Assembly (NCBI GenBank): GCA_963691655.1 | Contig: OY829330.1 | Location: 2,666,001-2,730,000 of the forward strand | Origin: Toxonevra muliebris | Taxonomy: Eukaryota > Arthropoda > Insecta > Diptera > Pallopteridae | Direction: 5' to 3' | DNA length: 64,000 bases | Shown here: piece after piece, positions 1-10,763 of the stretch | Numbering within the stretch: the stretch's first letter is position 1 | How the letters are laid out: the number at the start of each line of letters is the position of its first letter | The notes under the pieces: model-generated | Databases searched by the model: none | Seen by the model: only the letters and a program-made list of their open reading frames with translations | Told to the model about the DNA's origin: nothing | Position numbers and translations under genes: made by a program

Positions 1-2883
1 AACGTAAGAGGGACACCAATGGTGCAGGTAGGTGATATATCTGTAAGTTGCGAGCCCTGTTTTGCTAACTCGTCGGCATTGCAGTTACCTGAAATATCCA
101 TATGTCCAGGGACCCAATATAGGTGGACCTGAGAGTGACTCGACAACAAGTTGAGTGAAGATCGGCAGTCGAGAACAAGCTTTGATGTCGTGAAAACACC
201 GGCAAGGGACTTGATTGCTGCTTGGCTGTCCGTGTAGATGCAGATATTCTTATCGAATGAATCGTTGCGAATAAGCCACTTGGACGCTTGATAGATAGCC
301 ATTACTTCCGCCTGAAAGACGCTGCAATGGTCAGGAAGTCGGAAAGAGAGTCTGAGATCTAGCTTACTAGAGAAGATGCCACAGCCGACTCTTTCCTCCG
401 ATTTGGATCCATCTGTATAGATGTCAATTAAATTGTCAGTGACCACCTCGTCAATAACCCATTCCTCTCTACTGGGGATATGGGTGAAGAACGTGTGGTT
501 TAAATTAGGGGTAGAGCAAATGTAGTCTACGTTAGTTGGTACGGACGTATCGTGGATTAAGATCTTGGCATGGCCCAGGTTTGACCGGGTCCAGCGAGTT
601 AGGGCACTGAGTCTGACAGCAGAGCACTTAGCTTGTTGCTTGACCAGAAGTGAGGTTGGCAACCAATGAAGGATTGCGAAGAGAGCTTTCGTGGAGGTAG
701 TACGGAGGGCCCCAGTAATCAATATGGCTGCCGTTCTTCTAACCTTATCCAGTGGTTTAAGGTTGACCGCCTTTGAAGTAGCTGGCCACCAGAAGACGGA
801 TCCATAAAGAAGATTAGGCTCGACCACTGCTGAATAGAGCCAGGAACTGACTCGAGGTTGAAGACCCCATCTTGTTCCTAAAGCCCTCTTACAGCAGTAG
901 AGAGCGCAAGAGGCTTTCCGTACTCTCTCTGCTATGTTAGCTTTCCATTGAAGTTTAGGATCAAGAACAAGTCCTAAATATTTGACGCGCTTACTAAGAC
1001 AAAGCGAGATACCATTAATTTTGGGTAGGGCAAAAGTTGGTATTTTATACTTTCTAGTGAAAAGCATAACCTCTGTTTTGGCAGGATTAACATTAAGACC
1101 GAATTCACGGCACCAGTGAGACAGAATGCTAAGTGAGTGATTTAGCCGTTCTGAAAGAGTAGCAACGTATTTGCCGGATACTGCAATAGCAATGTCATCT
1201 GCATAAGCTATTATTTTGCAGCCGGTTTGATCTAATCTGTTTAGCAGTGTGTTTACCGCCAGATTCCAAATAAGAGGCGATAATACACCTCCTTGTGGTG
1301 TGCCCCTATTGACAACCTTTTTGACTTTATCATTTCCGATAGAGGAGCTGATGATACGTGTTTTAAGTAGTTGTCCTATAAATTTAACCAGATTAACATC
1401 AAGATTAAGATTTATTAAGGCATTAACGACAGCGTCGGGGCAGACATTGTTGAAAGCCCCCTCGATATCGAGAAATACTGCAAGCGTGTATTCTTTGTTG
1501 GAAAGTGATTTCTCAACTTCCTCAATGAGTACATGTAGCGCTGTTTCCACAGACTTCCCTTTAGTATAGGCATGCTGTGATTTGGATAAAAGAGTGGGAT
1601 TGATAGAGTTCCTGATATGAAAATCAAGAACCCTTTCTAGTGTTTTTAAGAGAAAGGAGGACAGACTGATCGGTCTATGATCAACGAAGGTTTCACTCCC
1701 CGGAAAATGAGTATTCAGGAGCACCTCTAAGGTCTCGATTCCAGAAACAGTCCAGTGACCATCAGCTTTTTGGATACAGTCGAGAGCCTTAGGAGTCGTA
1801 TTGAGGAGTTTTCGAAATCGGCTGGTCTCGGAAGCGCTTTCTATGCTACCACAGAAGTTCCTCCAAGACGCCCTTTTGGCTTTTCTTATAGCGTACTAAA
1901 GTTCCCTTTGTTTAGATTTAAAGAGAAACCAGTCATTGAAAGCCTTGGCTCTATTAAAGAGTCTTCTGCATACTTTTCGTAGCTCTGCAATCTCCGGGGT
2001 CCACCATAAAGGTTTAGTCTTACCTCTAGGTTTGGAGGAATTGCATGCCGATTTAGCAGCAGTGTTAAAAAGTGCTGTAATGGAGTTTACCTCTCGATCA
2101 ATATCGCAGTGGTTATTTATAGTGGCTGGAGCAGGCTGTATGCCAGACTCGATAATGGCATGGAACTTTGTCCAGTCAGTATGCTTCCTATTGATGAGGC
2201 TAGTAGCACCTGCAGAGTCTGTAGGATCTAGTTTATCAATGGTGAAGTTAATGTAATTATGATCAGAAAAGGAGCACTCTTGCGAGACACTCCAGTCTTT
2301 CAGTAGATGTGACGAGTTTTCACTTACTAGAGTGATATCGAGAACCTCCCTTCTATTTGAAGTAATGAAGGTTGGCTCGTTCCCCCTATTAGCAATAACT
2401 AAGGATAAAATCAAAGAGGGACTCACCTCGTTCATTTGTGTCCGTGCTGCCCCACATCTCGTGATGGGCATTAGCGTCGGCACTGATGATAACCGGGGTC
2501 CGTTTACGGTTAGCCTCTGCAACCAGAAGCTTCAATGTATCGTGCGGCGGTGATGTACCGTGGTCATGTGCCATGTAGCTGGAGACGATCCAGGTGGCCA
2601 TGGCGTTGATCACAATAACCATGGCCACGTTGTCTTTATCGCTGAACCTGGAGAGTAAAAGAGCGTTAATGCTATTTTTGATAAGGATACAGGATCTGGG
2701 TTTACCTTGACCCTCCACATACACTGTGCGGTATCCATTAATATTGAGTCCGCAAACCCGGTCATTGACGACCCATGGTTCTTGGACTAGTATGAGCTCC
2801 TCTCCTTTTTGAGTCAGGCGGAGGAGCAGGGCTGCCGAGGCAGTAATGGAGTGGTGAAGATTAATTTGAATAACCTTCACCAT
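1..2883 (-). pseudogene. R1/LOA-like LINE ORF2: endonuclease, reverse transcriptase, RNase H (runs off window start)
   Basis: ORF2 of a non-LTR retrotransposon: it would nick the target, reverse-transcribe element RNA and degrade the RNA strand. The ATG at 2881-2883 overlaps the end of ORF1 by 23 nt, the usual LINE arrangement. The apurinic-type endonuclease covers about 2880-2400 and ends in an R1/LOA-type ADANAHHEMWGS motif. The frame then shifts near 2400 and again near 1900, where ELRKVCRRLFNRAKAFNDW marks the endonuclease-RT linker. RT block TPQGGVLSPL lies near 1270-1300 and catalytic YADDIAIAVSG near 1165-1200. RNase H shows YTDGSKSEE near 400-425 and VPGHMDISGNCNADELA near 65-115. The frame is open from about 1400 to position 1, so the 3' end lies outside. 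With at least two frameshifts it is probably inactive. The combination of DUF4780-type ORF1, this endonuclease and RNase H favours the LOA branch; R1 is the alternative. Confidence 0.85.
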
Positions 2884-4480
2884 TTTTTGGGATGGCAATC
2901 ATGGTGACGTCGGGGTCCTCCTCATCAGACAAAGGAGGGGCCTCGACGTTCTCAGCGGCAAGCTCCATTTTACCGAAAAAGTCGCCAACTAGTTCGGAGG
3001 AGGACAGGGTACTCCCTTCATCAGAGAGATCAGTGTCTATCTGGGACTGGGACAAGGTCGCCAGGAAGTCCACGGCTTCTGCCGAAGGCTCTGTGACGGT
3101 TTCTTGCCCAGTACCCAACTTGTCACATCTGTAAACCCTGAGGGAGATCGAGTCGAACCCGTAGTTGATCTCCCCCTTAGTGGTGTTAAGCGGTGAGAGC
3201 GACTCCTCATTAAGGATGATGAGTGCCTCACGGAAGTTGCCCTTGGGTTCGCTGACCTTGGCTACTCTCCAATCATGGGTGGGTAGCTCAAGGTTGCTTA
3301 ACTTTATGAGCTCGAGGATTTCATCCGGCGAGGAGGGCTCAGCCGGAATCCATGCCTTGGAACGTGGTCGGTTGGGGATCTGGTCTTTAGATACAGCAGA
3401 AAGCTTTGCACCTGGCCATACCTCTCCCAACTTAGCAATGGCCAGCTTGTAAAGGTCCGCAGAGCGTTGATCTGCACAAGCTACCAACTTTATGTGGCCT
3501 TGATACCAACCGGCATCTCGGCATTTGGGCGACGGACCTGGATTAGCCGTAACAACGTCTTTGTAGACATTGCGAAGCGCCGCCTGTACCAACCTCCAGT
3601 TGTCTGGGGATATGGTACCGTCGCTGTTACTGGAGTCAACAATGGCCCAGATAAGACCATCTTTCGCAACCTCATTAAAAGGCCGATTAAGTTTCGGCTT
3701 TGGGGTTGCCAGTCTTGGCCTTTTGGTGTCCTGACGGACAGGTTGGACAGCCTTATCAGTCGACCTTTGTCGTTTCTGACTAGCTGTATGAGGAGGTATT
3801 AGTGGAGGAGGAGGAGGAGGGCGAGCACCAGCATTCTGCTGGGCCCATTGAAGAGCTGCCTTATCCCTTTCGGAGAGCGAAGAGGGATCAAGGGGCTCCA
3901 GCCTATTCAGGATCCTGAAGGCTGACCTTCTGGTCCTGTACGCCCGTGTTGACGCAGTAATGTGCGCGCGAGCACCAGAGGTGGAAGCGGTGCTGGGGCC
4001 TGTACTGGTGGAGGCTAAGGCCGGCTTAGTTGCCGAATCCCTGGCTACACCAGACCGGCGAACGGGCGGTGGAACAACCCTAGCACCTGGCACAGTTGCC
4101 GAAGTGGTAGGGTTGTTCGAAGATAGCGACCGAACGCTAGATGTGCTGGCGCTTTTGCTGGTGAAGGAAGAGGCCAGCTTAGTTGCTGAGGCCTTACCGG
4201 TACCAGACAAGCGAGCCTGAAGAGGAGCACCACCCGCACCCGGCACAGTTGCCTGGGTACCGAGTGTGCTCGAAGAAGGTGTGGGTCCAGATGACGACGA
4301 GGGTGGTATGTTGGCCAAAACTCTCGTCGACACTGTAGGTCTGGTGCAAGAAGCACCAGAAGATGAGCCACCAGAAGTTGAGGGTGGTGAACGTTTGGCA
4401 GGCGATTGCCTAACCAATCTATTGGGCTCCCCATGCGGGTTGGCCTTGGGTTTTTGGGGTTTTTTATTGGACGTATTCAT
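2861..4480 (-). CDS. LINE ORF1 (DUF4780-type RNA-binding/Gag-like protein), intact
   Basis: A 539-residue open frame from the ATG at 4478-4480, the first protein of the LINE whose ORF2 follows. Residues 1-230 are basic, Ser/Thr/Pro/Ala-rich and low in complexity, including repeated TVPGA-type segments. A basic stretch (about 240-265) precedes a folded region of about 270-450 that starts with LIWAIVDSSNSDGTISPDNW, the hallmark of the DUF4780 family of insect retrotransposon ORF1 proteins. In this family ORF1 is thought to coat element RNA. The C-terminal tail is acidic. I see no CCHC zinc knuckle, unlike many Jockey ORF1 proteins. Intactness contrasts with the frameshifted ORF2 and suggests a fairly recent insertion. 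The same domain recurs in the plus-strand LINE at 15303-15838. Confidence 0.85.
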   Translation of the reverse strand: MNTSNKKPQKPKANPHGEPNRLVRQSPAKRSPPSTSGGSSSGASCTRPTVSTRVLANIPPSSSSGPTPSSSTLGTQATVPGAGGAPLQARLSGTGKASATKLASSFTSKSASTSSVRSLSSNNPTTSATVPGARVVPPPVRRSGVARDSATKPALASTSTGPSTASTSGARAHITASTRAYRTRRSAFRILNRLEPLDPSSLSERDKAALQWAQQNAGARPPPPPPLIPPHTASQKRQRSTDKAVQPVRQDTKRPRLATPKPKLNRPFNEVAKDGLIWAIVDSSNSDGTISPDNWRLVQAALRNVYKDVVTANPGPSPKCRDAGWYQGHIKLVACADQRSADLYKLAIAKLGEVWPGAKLSAVSKDQIPNRPRSKAWIPAEPSSPDEILELIKLSNLELPTHDWRVAKVSEPKGNFREALIILNEESLSPLNTTKGEINYGFDSISLRVYRCDKLGTGQETVTEPSAEAVDFLATLSQSQIDTDLSDEGSTLSSSELVGDFFGKMELAAENVEAPPLSDEEDPDVTMIAIPKNGEGYSN

Positions 4481-4491
4481 GATTGTTGGGT

Positions 4492-5337
4492 CCCCACTTA
4501 ATCCTCTTGTTTTTTATAAATTTACTTGTGGTCTTTTTAAAACTTATTTCTAGTCTTTTTGCGTTCTCGTGAATATCTTTTATTGGTGTATATGTAATTT
4601 CCTCATTACTAAGTTCTTGTGTAAAAAGTTCTTTATCGTATTTCATATGTTCTATTTCTTCATCGACGCAGTTATGATTTTTCTTGTCCATATTAATATA
4701 CATTTCAATTAGTTCGTGATCAGATATTTTTTTTTTGAGTTTACATACACATTTAAATTATACATGTTACTTATTATGTAATCCACCAGGGTTTTTGAAT
4801 TTTGCGTTACTCTTGTATAATCCATTACTCTTTGCCTTAGACAGTTGTCATTCAGAATACTCTCGATATTGCGCTTATATGTTCCTGATTTTTTCCAATC
4901 TATATTAAAATCACCTGCTATTATAATGTCTTTTGCCGATTCTGGCAATATTTCAATGTTTTCGCGAAAAAAGTCGCAAAATTCTCTTTCGGAGCTACTT
5001 GGAGATCCTTATATTGTTACGATTACTATGTCTATCGTATCATATTTACATTCTCATGCTAGTAACCACATTTTAAATTCAATCGACTTTTCAAGAATCT
5101 TTTTTGTTTTCCAATTATTTTTTATATACACTGTTAATCCGCCCGTGTGTGCCGAGTTAGATAAACAGTTTATACTTTTATATTTATTTATTAGTTCTTT
5201 ATGTTCTACATTTTTTGTTACATGCGTCTTCGATAGGATTAAGAAATCAATCTCATTATTATCAACTAATACTTCAATGTGCGCGAGGTTATTTAGGAGA
5301 CCCTATTAGTGTAAATGCCAGTTATTGTGTTTGATTG
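4492..5337 (-). pseudogene. Second LINE, ORF2 endonuclease remnant, interrupted by the 1-4491 LINE
   Basis: A decayed endonuclease domain readable in several frames: GGLTVYIKNNW near 5105-5140, IIIAGDFNIDW near 4890-4925, LVDYIISN near 4770-4795 and SDHELIEM near 4700-4725, followed by the linker to 4492. AGDFN, the DYIISN block and SDH are the conserved active-site blocks of Jockey/CR1-type LINE endonucleases. Frameshifts and stops are frequent (near 4705, 4950, 5020 and 5290). The frame stops matching where the first LINE's 5' leader begins, a few bases upstream of its ATG. The simplest reading is that the R1/LOA-like element inserted here, leaving the RT of this LINE beyond the window start. 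Confidence 0.75.
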
Positions 5338-6675
5338 CTAATATCCAATCTTTTTCTTTTTTAAATTTAGCTTCTTCTGATAAACTGGGCATAGTTTACT
5401 CGTTGTTGAGTGATCTTCATCAAGCCCTAATCTTTGTCGTTCGTTAGCTCGGACGCAGTTTACACATTTGTTTAATGATTCTTTATTGCCTTCATTTGAT
5501 CTATGTTTCCCTAAACATTTTATGCATACTTCGTCATTTTTGCACGCAAATGCTTTATGGTTGAAACCTCTGCATTTATAACACCGCATAATGTCTATTC
5601 CATCAAACACCCTGCACCTATCCCATCCGATATTTAATTTTTCAGTTGCTAACACCTTTGGAAATGAGCCTGCATCTGTCTCGATTATCACATTATAGTA
5701 GTTTTCATTGCTTCTTTTGACCTCATATAGTTTTATCAATCTTAAATGACTTTGTTCAAGAACTTTATTTTGCATTCTTAGCTTTTCTATTAATTCCTTT
5801 TCGTTATGGTTGAAACTCATTTTTGATATTAAAAATCTAGGATTTACTGCATTGGGCATTCTAATTTCGTAATCTTCGCCGATTTTAAGTTCTATAGCAT
5901 TTTTTATTTTTTCTCTTTCCGCCTCATTTTCGCTCTCAATAATTATAACCCCATTTTGCTTATTTTCTATATTTGAAATTTTTAAATCTCTTGGATCTAC
6001 TTTTTTGTTCAGGTCTTCCTTTGTTTTCTCACTTCCCTGTTTAACTTTGGGTTTTAAGATCAAGGGTACTTCTTTTCTTAATTCTGGCAACGCTATTTTT
6101 TTATTTTGATTGCTGTTAACAACTTCCGCAAACGATCTCTGTACTGTATTACCTGTGAGGTTGTTGCTAACAATTTTTTTGACTTCGCCACACATTTTTT
6201 CATTCTCTTTTTTGTTGCTTTCTAACTCTTGACATATTTGTGTTTTAAAGTTTTCGGTTACTTCACATAATTTTTTCATCTCTCTTACATTTTTTTCACA
6301 TGACTCTTGAACAATTTGCATATTTTTTACTCTCTCGCTATATTTTCTCTCAATTTCTTCAATCAATTTCTTAACTTTAATCTCATTATTTTTAATTGCA
6401 TCTTCGAAATCATTTTTATATTCTCTTAAATGGTTTCCGTTTGTTTTTACCGTTTCTTGTATTTCTCTAATAACCATATCGACATTATGTATATACATTA
6501 TACATTCTTCACAAATAAACTTTATCATACTATTATGGGTTCCAAGAACATTGCTTGTATATTGGTCTAAACCCGAACATTTTGTCGATATGTGGTATAT
6601 CTTTCCACATACACCTGCACATCTTATTCCCGATTCACCACGTATTGCACTCTTGCATTTGCTGCAGTCCGGCAT
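5338..6675 (-). CDS. LINE ORF1 with PHD-like zinc finger, coiled coil and zinc knuckles
   Basis: A 445-residue intact frame, the ORF1 of the second LINE. Residues 1-65 hold a Cys/His cluster that starts MPDCSKCKSAIRGESGIRC and resembles the PHD-like fingers found at the start of some Jockey/CR1-group ORF1 proteins. Residues 75-170 are charged and helical, probably a coiled coil for trimer formation. Residues 230-340 fit the RNA-binding (RRM-like) region, and residues 365-430 carry zinc knuckles (CYKCRGFNHKAFAC, then a second Cys cluster). The product should bind element RNA in a ribonucleoprotein. The stop at 5338 is followed at once by the decayed ORF2. The intact frame beside a decayed ORF2 is unusual and could be chance. 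ATG at 6673-6675 chosen. Confidence 0.8.
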   Translation of the reverse strand: MPDCSKCKSAIRGESGIRCAGVCGKIYHISTKCSGLDQYTSNVLGTHNSMIKFICEECIMYIHNVDMVIREIQETVKTNGNHLREYKNDFEDAIKNNEIKVKKLIEEIERKYSERVKNMQIVQESCEKNVREMKKLCEVTENFKTQICQELESNKKENEKMCGEVKKIVSNNLTGNTVQRSFAEVVNSNQNKKIALPELRKEVPLILKPKVKQGSEKTKEDLNKKVDPRDLKISNIENKQNGVIIIESENEAEREKIKNAIELKIGEDYEIRMPNAVNPRFLISKMSFNHNEKELIEKLRMQNKVLEQSHLRLIKLYEVKRSNENYYNVIIETDAGSFPKVLATEKLNIGWDRCRVFDGIDIMRCYKCRGFNHKAFACKNDEVCIKCLGKHRSNEGNKESLNKCVNCVRANERQRLGLDEDHSTTSKLCPVYQKKLNLKKKKIGY

Positions 6676-7739
6676 GCTATCGGTTGTGATAAATACAATA
6701 AAGATTATTTAAGCGTCTCTTTCGCAGTTTTTTATTTTAAATATACAATTAATACACTATTTCAGTTAAATCTCAAAATGTATTCCTTAAGCGTCTCTCT
6801 CGCAATTTTAATATAATATAACTCCAGATTTTCACGATATTTCAACAAATTAAGAAGAGCTTGGTGTAACACACGTCCGCACGGTCCGCACGGTCCGCAC
6901 GGTTGAATTATATATTTGTTTGTTACTGCAAGTTATTCATTCAGCAGAAATAAATGGCTCAGAAGATAGTAATAACCGCGCTACCAAATCCCTATTACAC
7001 GCTTCTCTAGAAGTTTTTCTTGTATTTTCTAATCGACACTTTCTAAAGCATGCTTCGAAAGTAATATGCAAGCATATGCAGCTGAAATTTTTTTGATATT
7101 TCTTGAAAGCAATAAGTTAAAATTAGAGAGGACGTTTTTTGACGATTTTTTTAAAAGCTCTTTAAACTTTGAGGTTTTATTTTTTTGTGTTTTAAGATGG
7201 CGATTTTTCAAGTAATGGTACTTCAAAACGAAAATACATCAAAATTGGGTGTGCCCTTAAAGAATAGTACAAATAACATTGTGAAAAAATTTCATTATAT
7301 TTAAAACAAAAATTAAAAAGTTACAGAAGTTAGAAGTGAACCTACCAAAGTAGTCTTTGTTGCAAAAAAATGTCATTGTTGCAAATGCTCGACTTTCAAT
7401 ACGTTTTTTTATGGCAAAATAAAAGTAAAAGTAATAATCCTTCTTAAGCTCATCTAATTGAAGTATTTACAATTGAACTGCATTCAAATATTATCAATAT
7501 TTGAACATTTTTTGAAATGTTTCCAACTTCGTTACACTGTGCAACGCGCTTGCACCACCTGAGCTTGTCGCTAAACTGGTCCGATACTGTAACAGGAAGA
7601 AGCTACCACTACTACTTAGATGCGATGCAAACGCACACAATGAGGTTTAGGGGAGCTCGAATACCAACCGAAGAGGTGAATACATTCTTGAATTTATCCT
7701 TAGCAATAAGTTAGAAATTTTTTGTGGGGAATATACCAA
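6676..7739. other. Non-coding AT-rich stretch upstream of the second LINE
   Basis: Probably includes the 5' UTR of the second LINE. At about 6875-6904 three tandem copies of the 9-bp unit GTCCGCACG form a small GC-rich island in very AT-rich DNA. The short frames here (for example 7517-7714) have no recognisable domain. No RNA gene or TIR pair seen. Confidence 0.5.
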
Positions 7740-8470
7740 CATTTGTACCAGTGCGCGCAAGAGGTTCTAGACATAACTATAGGAAATACTCTGATGAGCG
7801 GACTGGTCTAGAATTGGGTGGTTTCTGATGAACCTTCTAAGTCAGATCACAGAATTATGAGATTTGATATGGAAGGTACTCCGCCAATAAATAGAATCTT
7901 GAGGAATCCCAAGAAAACAAATTGGGATCAGTATCTATAAAATCTAAGTCTAAATAAAACTCGTCAAGGGTTGGGCAATAATATCGGAAATGAACTAGAT
8001 TTAGAAATAATGGTAGAAAACTTCAATAAGACAATTATTGATGCGTACGAGGGCAGTTGTCTAGTGAGCAGAATAATGACCCAACAAAACTAAGAACGGA
8101 AGTTTGCAGGTTATTTAACTGGTCAAAACGAGCCGGGGACTGGTCAGAATATAAAAGAACTCTAACCACTTATAATAAAAAGGTTAGGGAAGCAAAACGA
8201 GTTAGCTTTAGTAATTTTTGTGAAAATATAGAACTCACCACCGAGACATCAAGACTTTACAGTATTGTCCAGTGGTAGCAGCATATCTTCCGCCAACCTG
8301 AAAAAGCACGATGAAAGTTTTACTGAAATTAAGGAGGAAAAGACTCAACTTCTGCTAAATACTCACTTCCCAGGTTCCTTCGCAGCTACAGGACCGGAAC
8401 ATATAGAACGATTGGGTAGGATTAGTAGAAATAATTGGAAGATAGCAAAGGAAGTTCTAATGTTATAGCA
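7740..8470 (+). pseudogene. R1/LOA-like LINE fragment (end of endonuclease and linker to RT)
   Basis: A decayed plus-strand ORF2 piece. The order is: WVVSDEPSKSDHRIMRFDM (end of endonuclease, SDH block) near 7815-7880; the linker EVCRLFNWSKRAGDWSEYK near 8095-8155, matching the pattern of the first LINE; then LLNTHFPGS near 8347-8373, a block that precedes RT in R1/LOA elements. Stops and frame changes occur near 7940 and 8275. Not functional. Confidence 0.7.
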
Positions 8471-9049
8471 TTCACTTTTCATTATATTTGTGGCAGTGGA
8501 TACTATTAACAAGATGTTAAGCCAATTTCAGGAAAACCAAAATTGAATAAAATTCAAAATACGAAAATACATAATGAGAACACGTGTAAAAATATTAAAA
8601 GATATGACAATATGGTATCAAGTAAACTGCAAGAAAAAAATTTTAAAAAAAATTGATAAACTGGTAAACTGGCTATAACTCCAGTTGCATAATGGTTATT
8701 GAAAAAGTAAATAGCCCTCATACTTTAAGAATTGACAGCTATGTTTTGTTAAATTTGATTATGGTTGCAAACAGAATAAATACCTTTTTAAAATCGCAAA
8801 GCACTAAAGATACGAATTATAGAAAAATTGTCAGTTCTGTTCAGTTCTGCACCCAAGATTTTACCATGAGGAGCGTTTTGAAATTTTATATTTTTTGTTT
8901 TGTCACTGTCCAATTCGGGGCAAGAAGATACTTGAATCGAAAGAAGTTTAATATTCTAGAGAGACAACATCCTGAAATTGCTATAACGAGAAACAGCATG
9001 CAACTCAAGTTTAGCTTTGTAAAACGATTCAAAAATGTGTTTAGTACCA
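8471..9049 (+). other. Unassigned stretch between two LINE pieces
   Basis: An open frame starts at 8692 and its last part overlaps the RNase H remnant in another frame, but its middle shows no RT motif I can place. It may be badly decayed RT of the same LINE copy or unrelated inserted DNA. Confidence 0.3.
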
Positions 9050-9375
9050 AGGAGAAATATGAAGGATATGATTATATGGTACACAGGCGGTTCTTTAACA
9101 GACGAAGTAACCGGAACCGTAGTATTTGAGCCTAGGATTAAATACTATTAAACCATGGGTAAATAAACTAGCATATTTAAAGCGGAAATATAAGCAATTG
9201 ATAGATGTGCATACTTTAATCCCAAGGGTGGTTACCAGACCCAAACCGAAAGTCAAGCGGTTATCAAGGAACTCAAATATCACCAGGTAATCTCAAAACT
9301 ACTGATGGGTTCCGGATCACATTGGGTTTGAAGGGAATAAAGTTGCTGATAAACTGGTGTACTCTAAAACACTTT
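9050..9375 (+). pseudogene. LINE RNase H fragment
   Basis: In shifting plus-strand frames the sequence gives IIWYTGGSLTDEVTGTVVF near 9071-9127, then IFKAEI-AIDRCAYF, SQAVIKELK near 9252-9278, and VPDHIGFEGNKVADKLV near 9312-9362. These match the order of the four RNase H blocks in LINE ORF2 (TDGS, E, DSQA, GHxGxxGNxxADxLA). The first catalytic Asp has become Gly. Probably the 3' part of the copy that starts at 7740. Confidence 0.7.
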
Positions 9376-10061
9376 AAGGAATGTGTGGTGAGCATGGCGA
9401 AGAATAATCTAAGAATCATTACAGAAATTAGAAATATCACCTTACAAAATTGGGAATTCTTATTAATAATTATTTTTTTACAGAGAAGGCAAGGAATCTG
9501 TGAAGCACATCTTACAACAGTCCCCTGCATTTATGCATATTCAAAGAAGGCATCTGGTCGACCATCAATTACTAGACGTCAATATGTGCTCTATAGAAGT
9601 AGGATTAATACTAAAATTTTGATTGAATGTTGAACAAATGGAAATACTGCTACTAATCTATGAAGAGGCATAATAGATCTTATAGGTCGCAGGGGGGTTA
9701 ATTTTTGGTCCCTTTGAAGTATCTTTTTTTATTCACGGCCAACCATCAATATGTATGAAATTTTCAAAGGAAAGAGTGAAGGGCGACGTATTATATTTTC
9801 CCAGTAATATATGATCACATATATTGCCTTCAGAATTGCATACTTTTTTAACTATTTTTCCAAATTTTTAAATTCTACTTTTGCCCAACTTTTTGGAGCA
9901 AATACTCCAGATTCGAAATTATAAATTTATAAAAAATTTATGAAATCCACAAAACATGAAAGTCACATCAACCATATATGTATATATATTAATTAATTTG
10001 TGTATCATCAATAAAATAAATATTTGTTATTTAAAATGAAAAAAAATTATAATTTATGCCA
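9376..10061. other. AT-rich stretch, no gene recognised
   Basis: A short open frame continues to 9633 without a recognisable domain. From 9640 the DNA is AT-rich with no motif, TIR or RNA gene that I can support. Confidence 0.4.
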
Positions 10062-10063
10062 TA

Positions 10064-10755
10064 CCACCTTGATCAAAAAGTTTCCGGAATTCATTCAGAA
10101 AATTAAAAATACAAGTTTATTCATCTAAATCTATATTGTCCCCTAATATAGTAGTGGCTGTTGGATGGTAATTGTTGCATTTTTCGTCAAAAAATTACAA
10201 ATAATGATGGCACTGAGCGACGGTGCGTTATCATGGTGCAAAATCCACGAGTTTTCTGTCCATAATTCTGGTCTCTTTCTGCGAATTGCTTCACGCAAAC
10301 GCTTCATAACGCCCAAATAATACTCTCTGATGGTTAATTTGCGGTTATTGACCAAAATTTATTTTACTTTATCAACGTTGTCGTCGGTTTTCGATGTCGA
10401 TGGTCTGCCACTGCGTTCATCATCTTCGATTGACTCACGACCTCTTTTGAAGCGCTCGTGCCACTGGTAAACGACCGTTTTCATTAGAGAATCGTTGCCG
10501 AAACACTTTTCCAACATTTCCAATGTTCGCGCACCATTAAATCCGTTTTCTACGCAAAATTTAATACAATACAATTTAATCAAATTGTAAAAAATCGCCA
10601 ACACACGTAGCTTTTGCAAATGTCAAGCTATGACGCTAAGATTTAGAGGAATATCAACAAAAGATTTACCAACTTAACAAAAAAAACAGAACTCAATTCG
10701 GAACGATGGGAGCACCACACGGTGGTTATTCCCGGAACTTTTTGATCAAGGGGTA
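10064..10755 (-). mobile_element. Internally deleted mariner element with TIRs and TA target duplication
   Basis: A 692-bp element. The left end CCACCTTGATCAAAAAGTTT and the complement of the right end, CCCCTTGATCAAAAAGTTCC, are inverted copies of about 28 bp, flanked by TA at 10062-10063 and 10756-10757. The minus strand encodes a transposase start (10619-10359) with the mariner helix-turn-helix and the block SIEDDERSGRPSTSKTDDNV. A second frame (10355-10143) joins directly, with a catalytic-domain piece ENSWILHHDNAPS. The central region with the first catalytic Asp is missing, so the copy cannot be autonomous. It could be moved by an intact relative because both ends survive. Confidence 0.85.
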
Positions 10756-10763
10756 CTTCTAAG

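Noticed and set aside
8692..9129. 145-residue plus-strand frame as a gene
   Set aside because: Its last part runs antiphase over a readable LINE RNase H remnant, and the rest has no motif.
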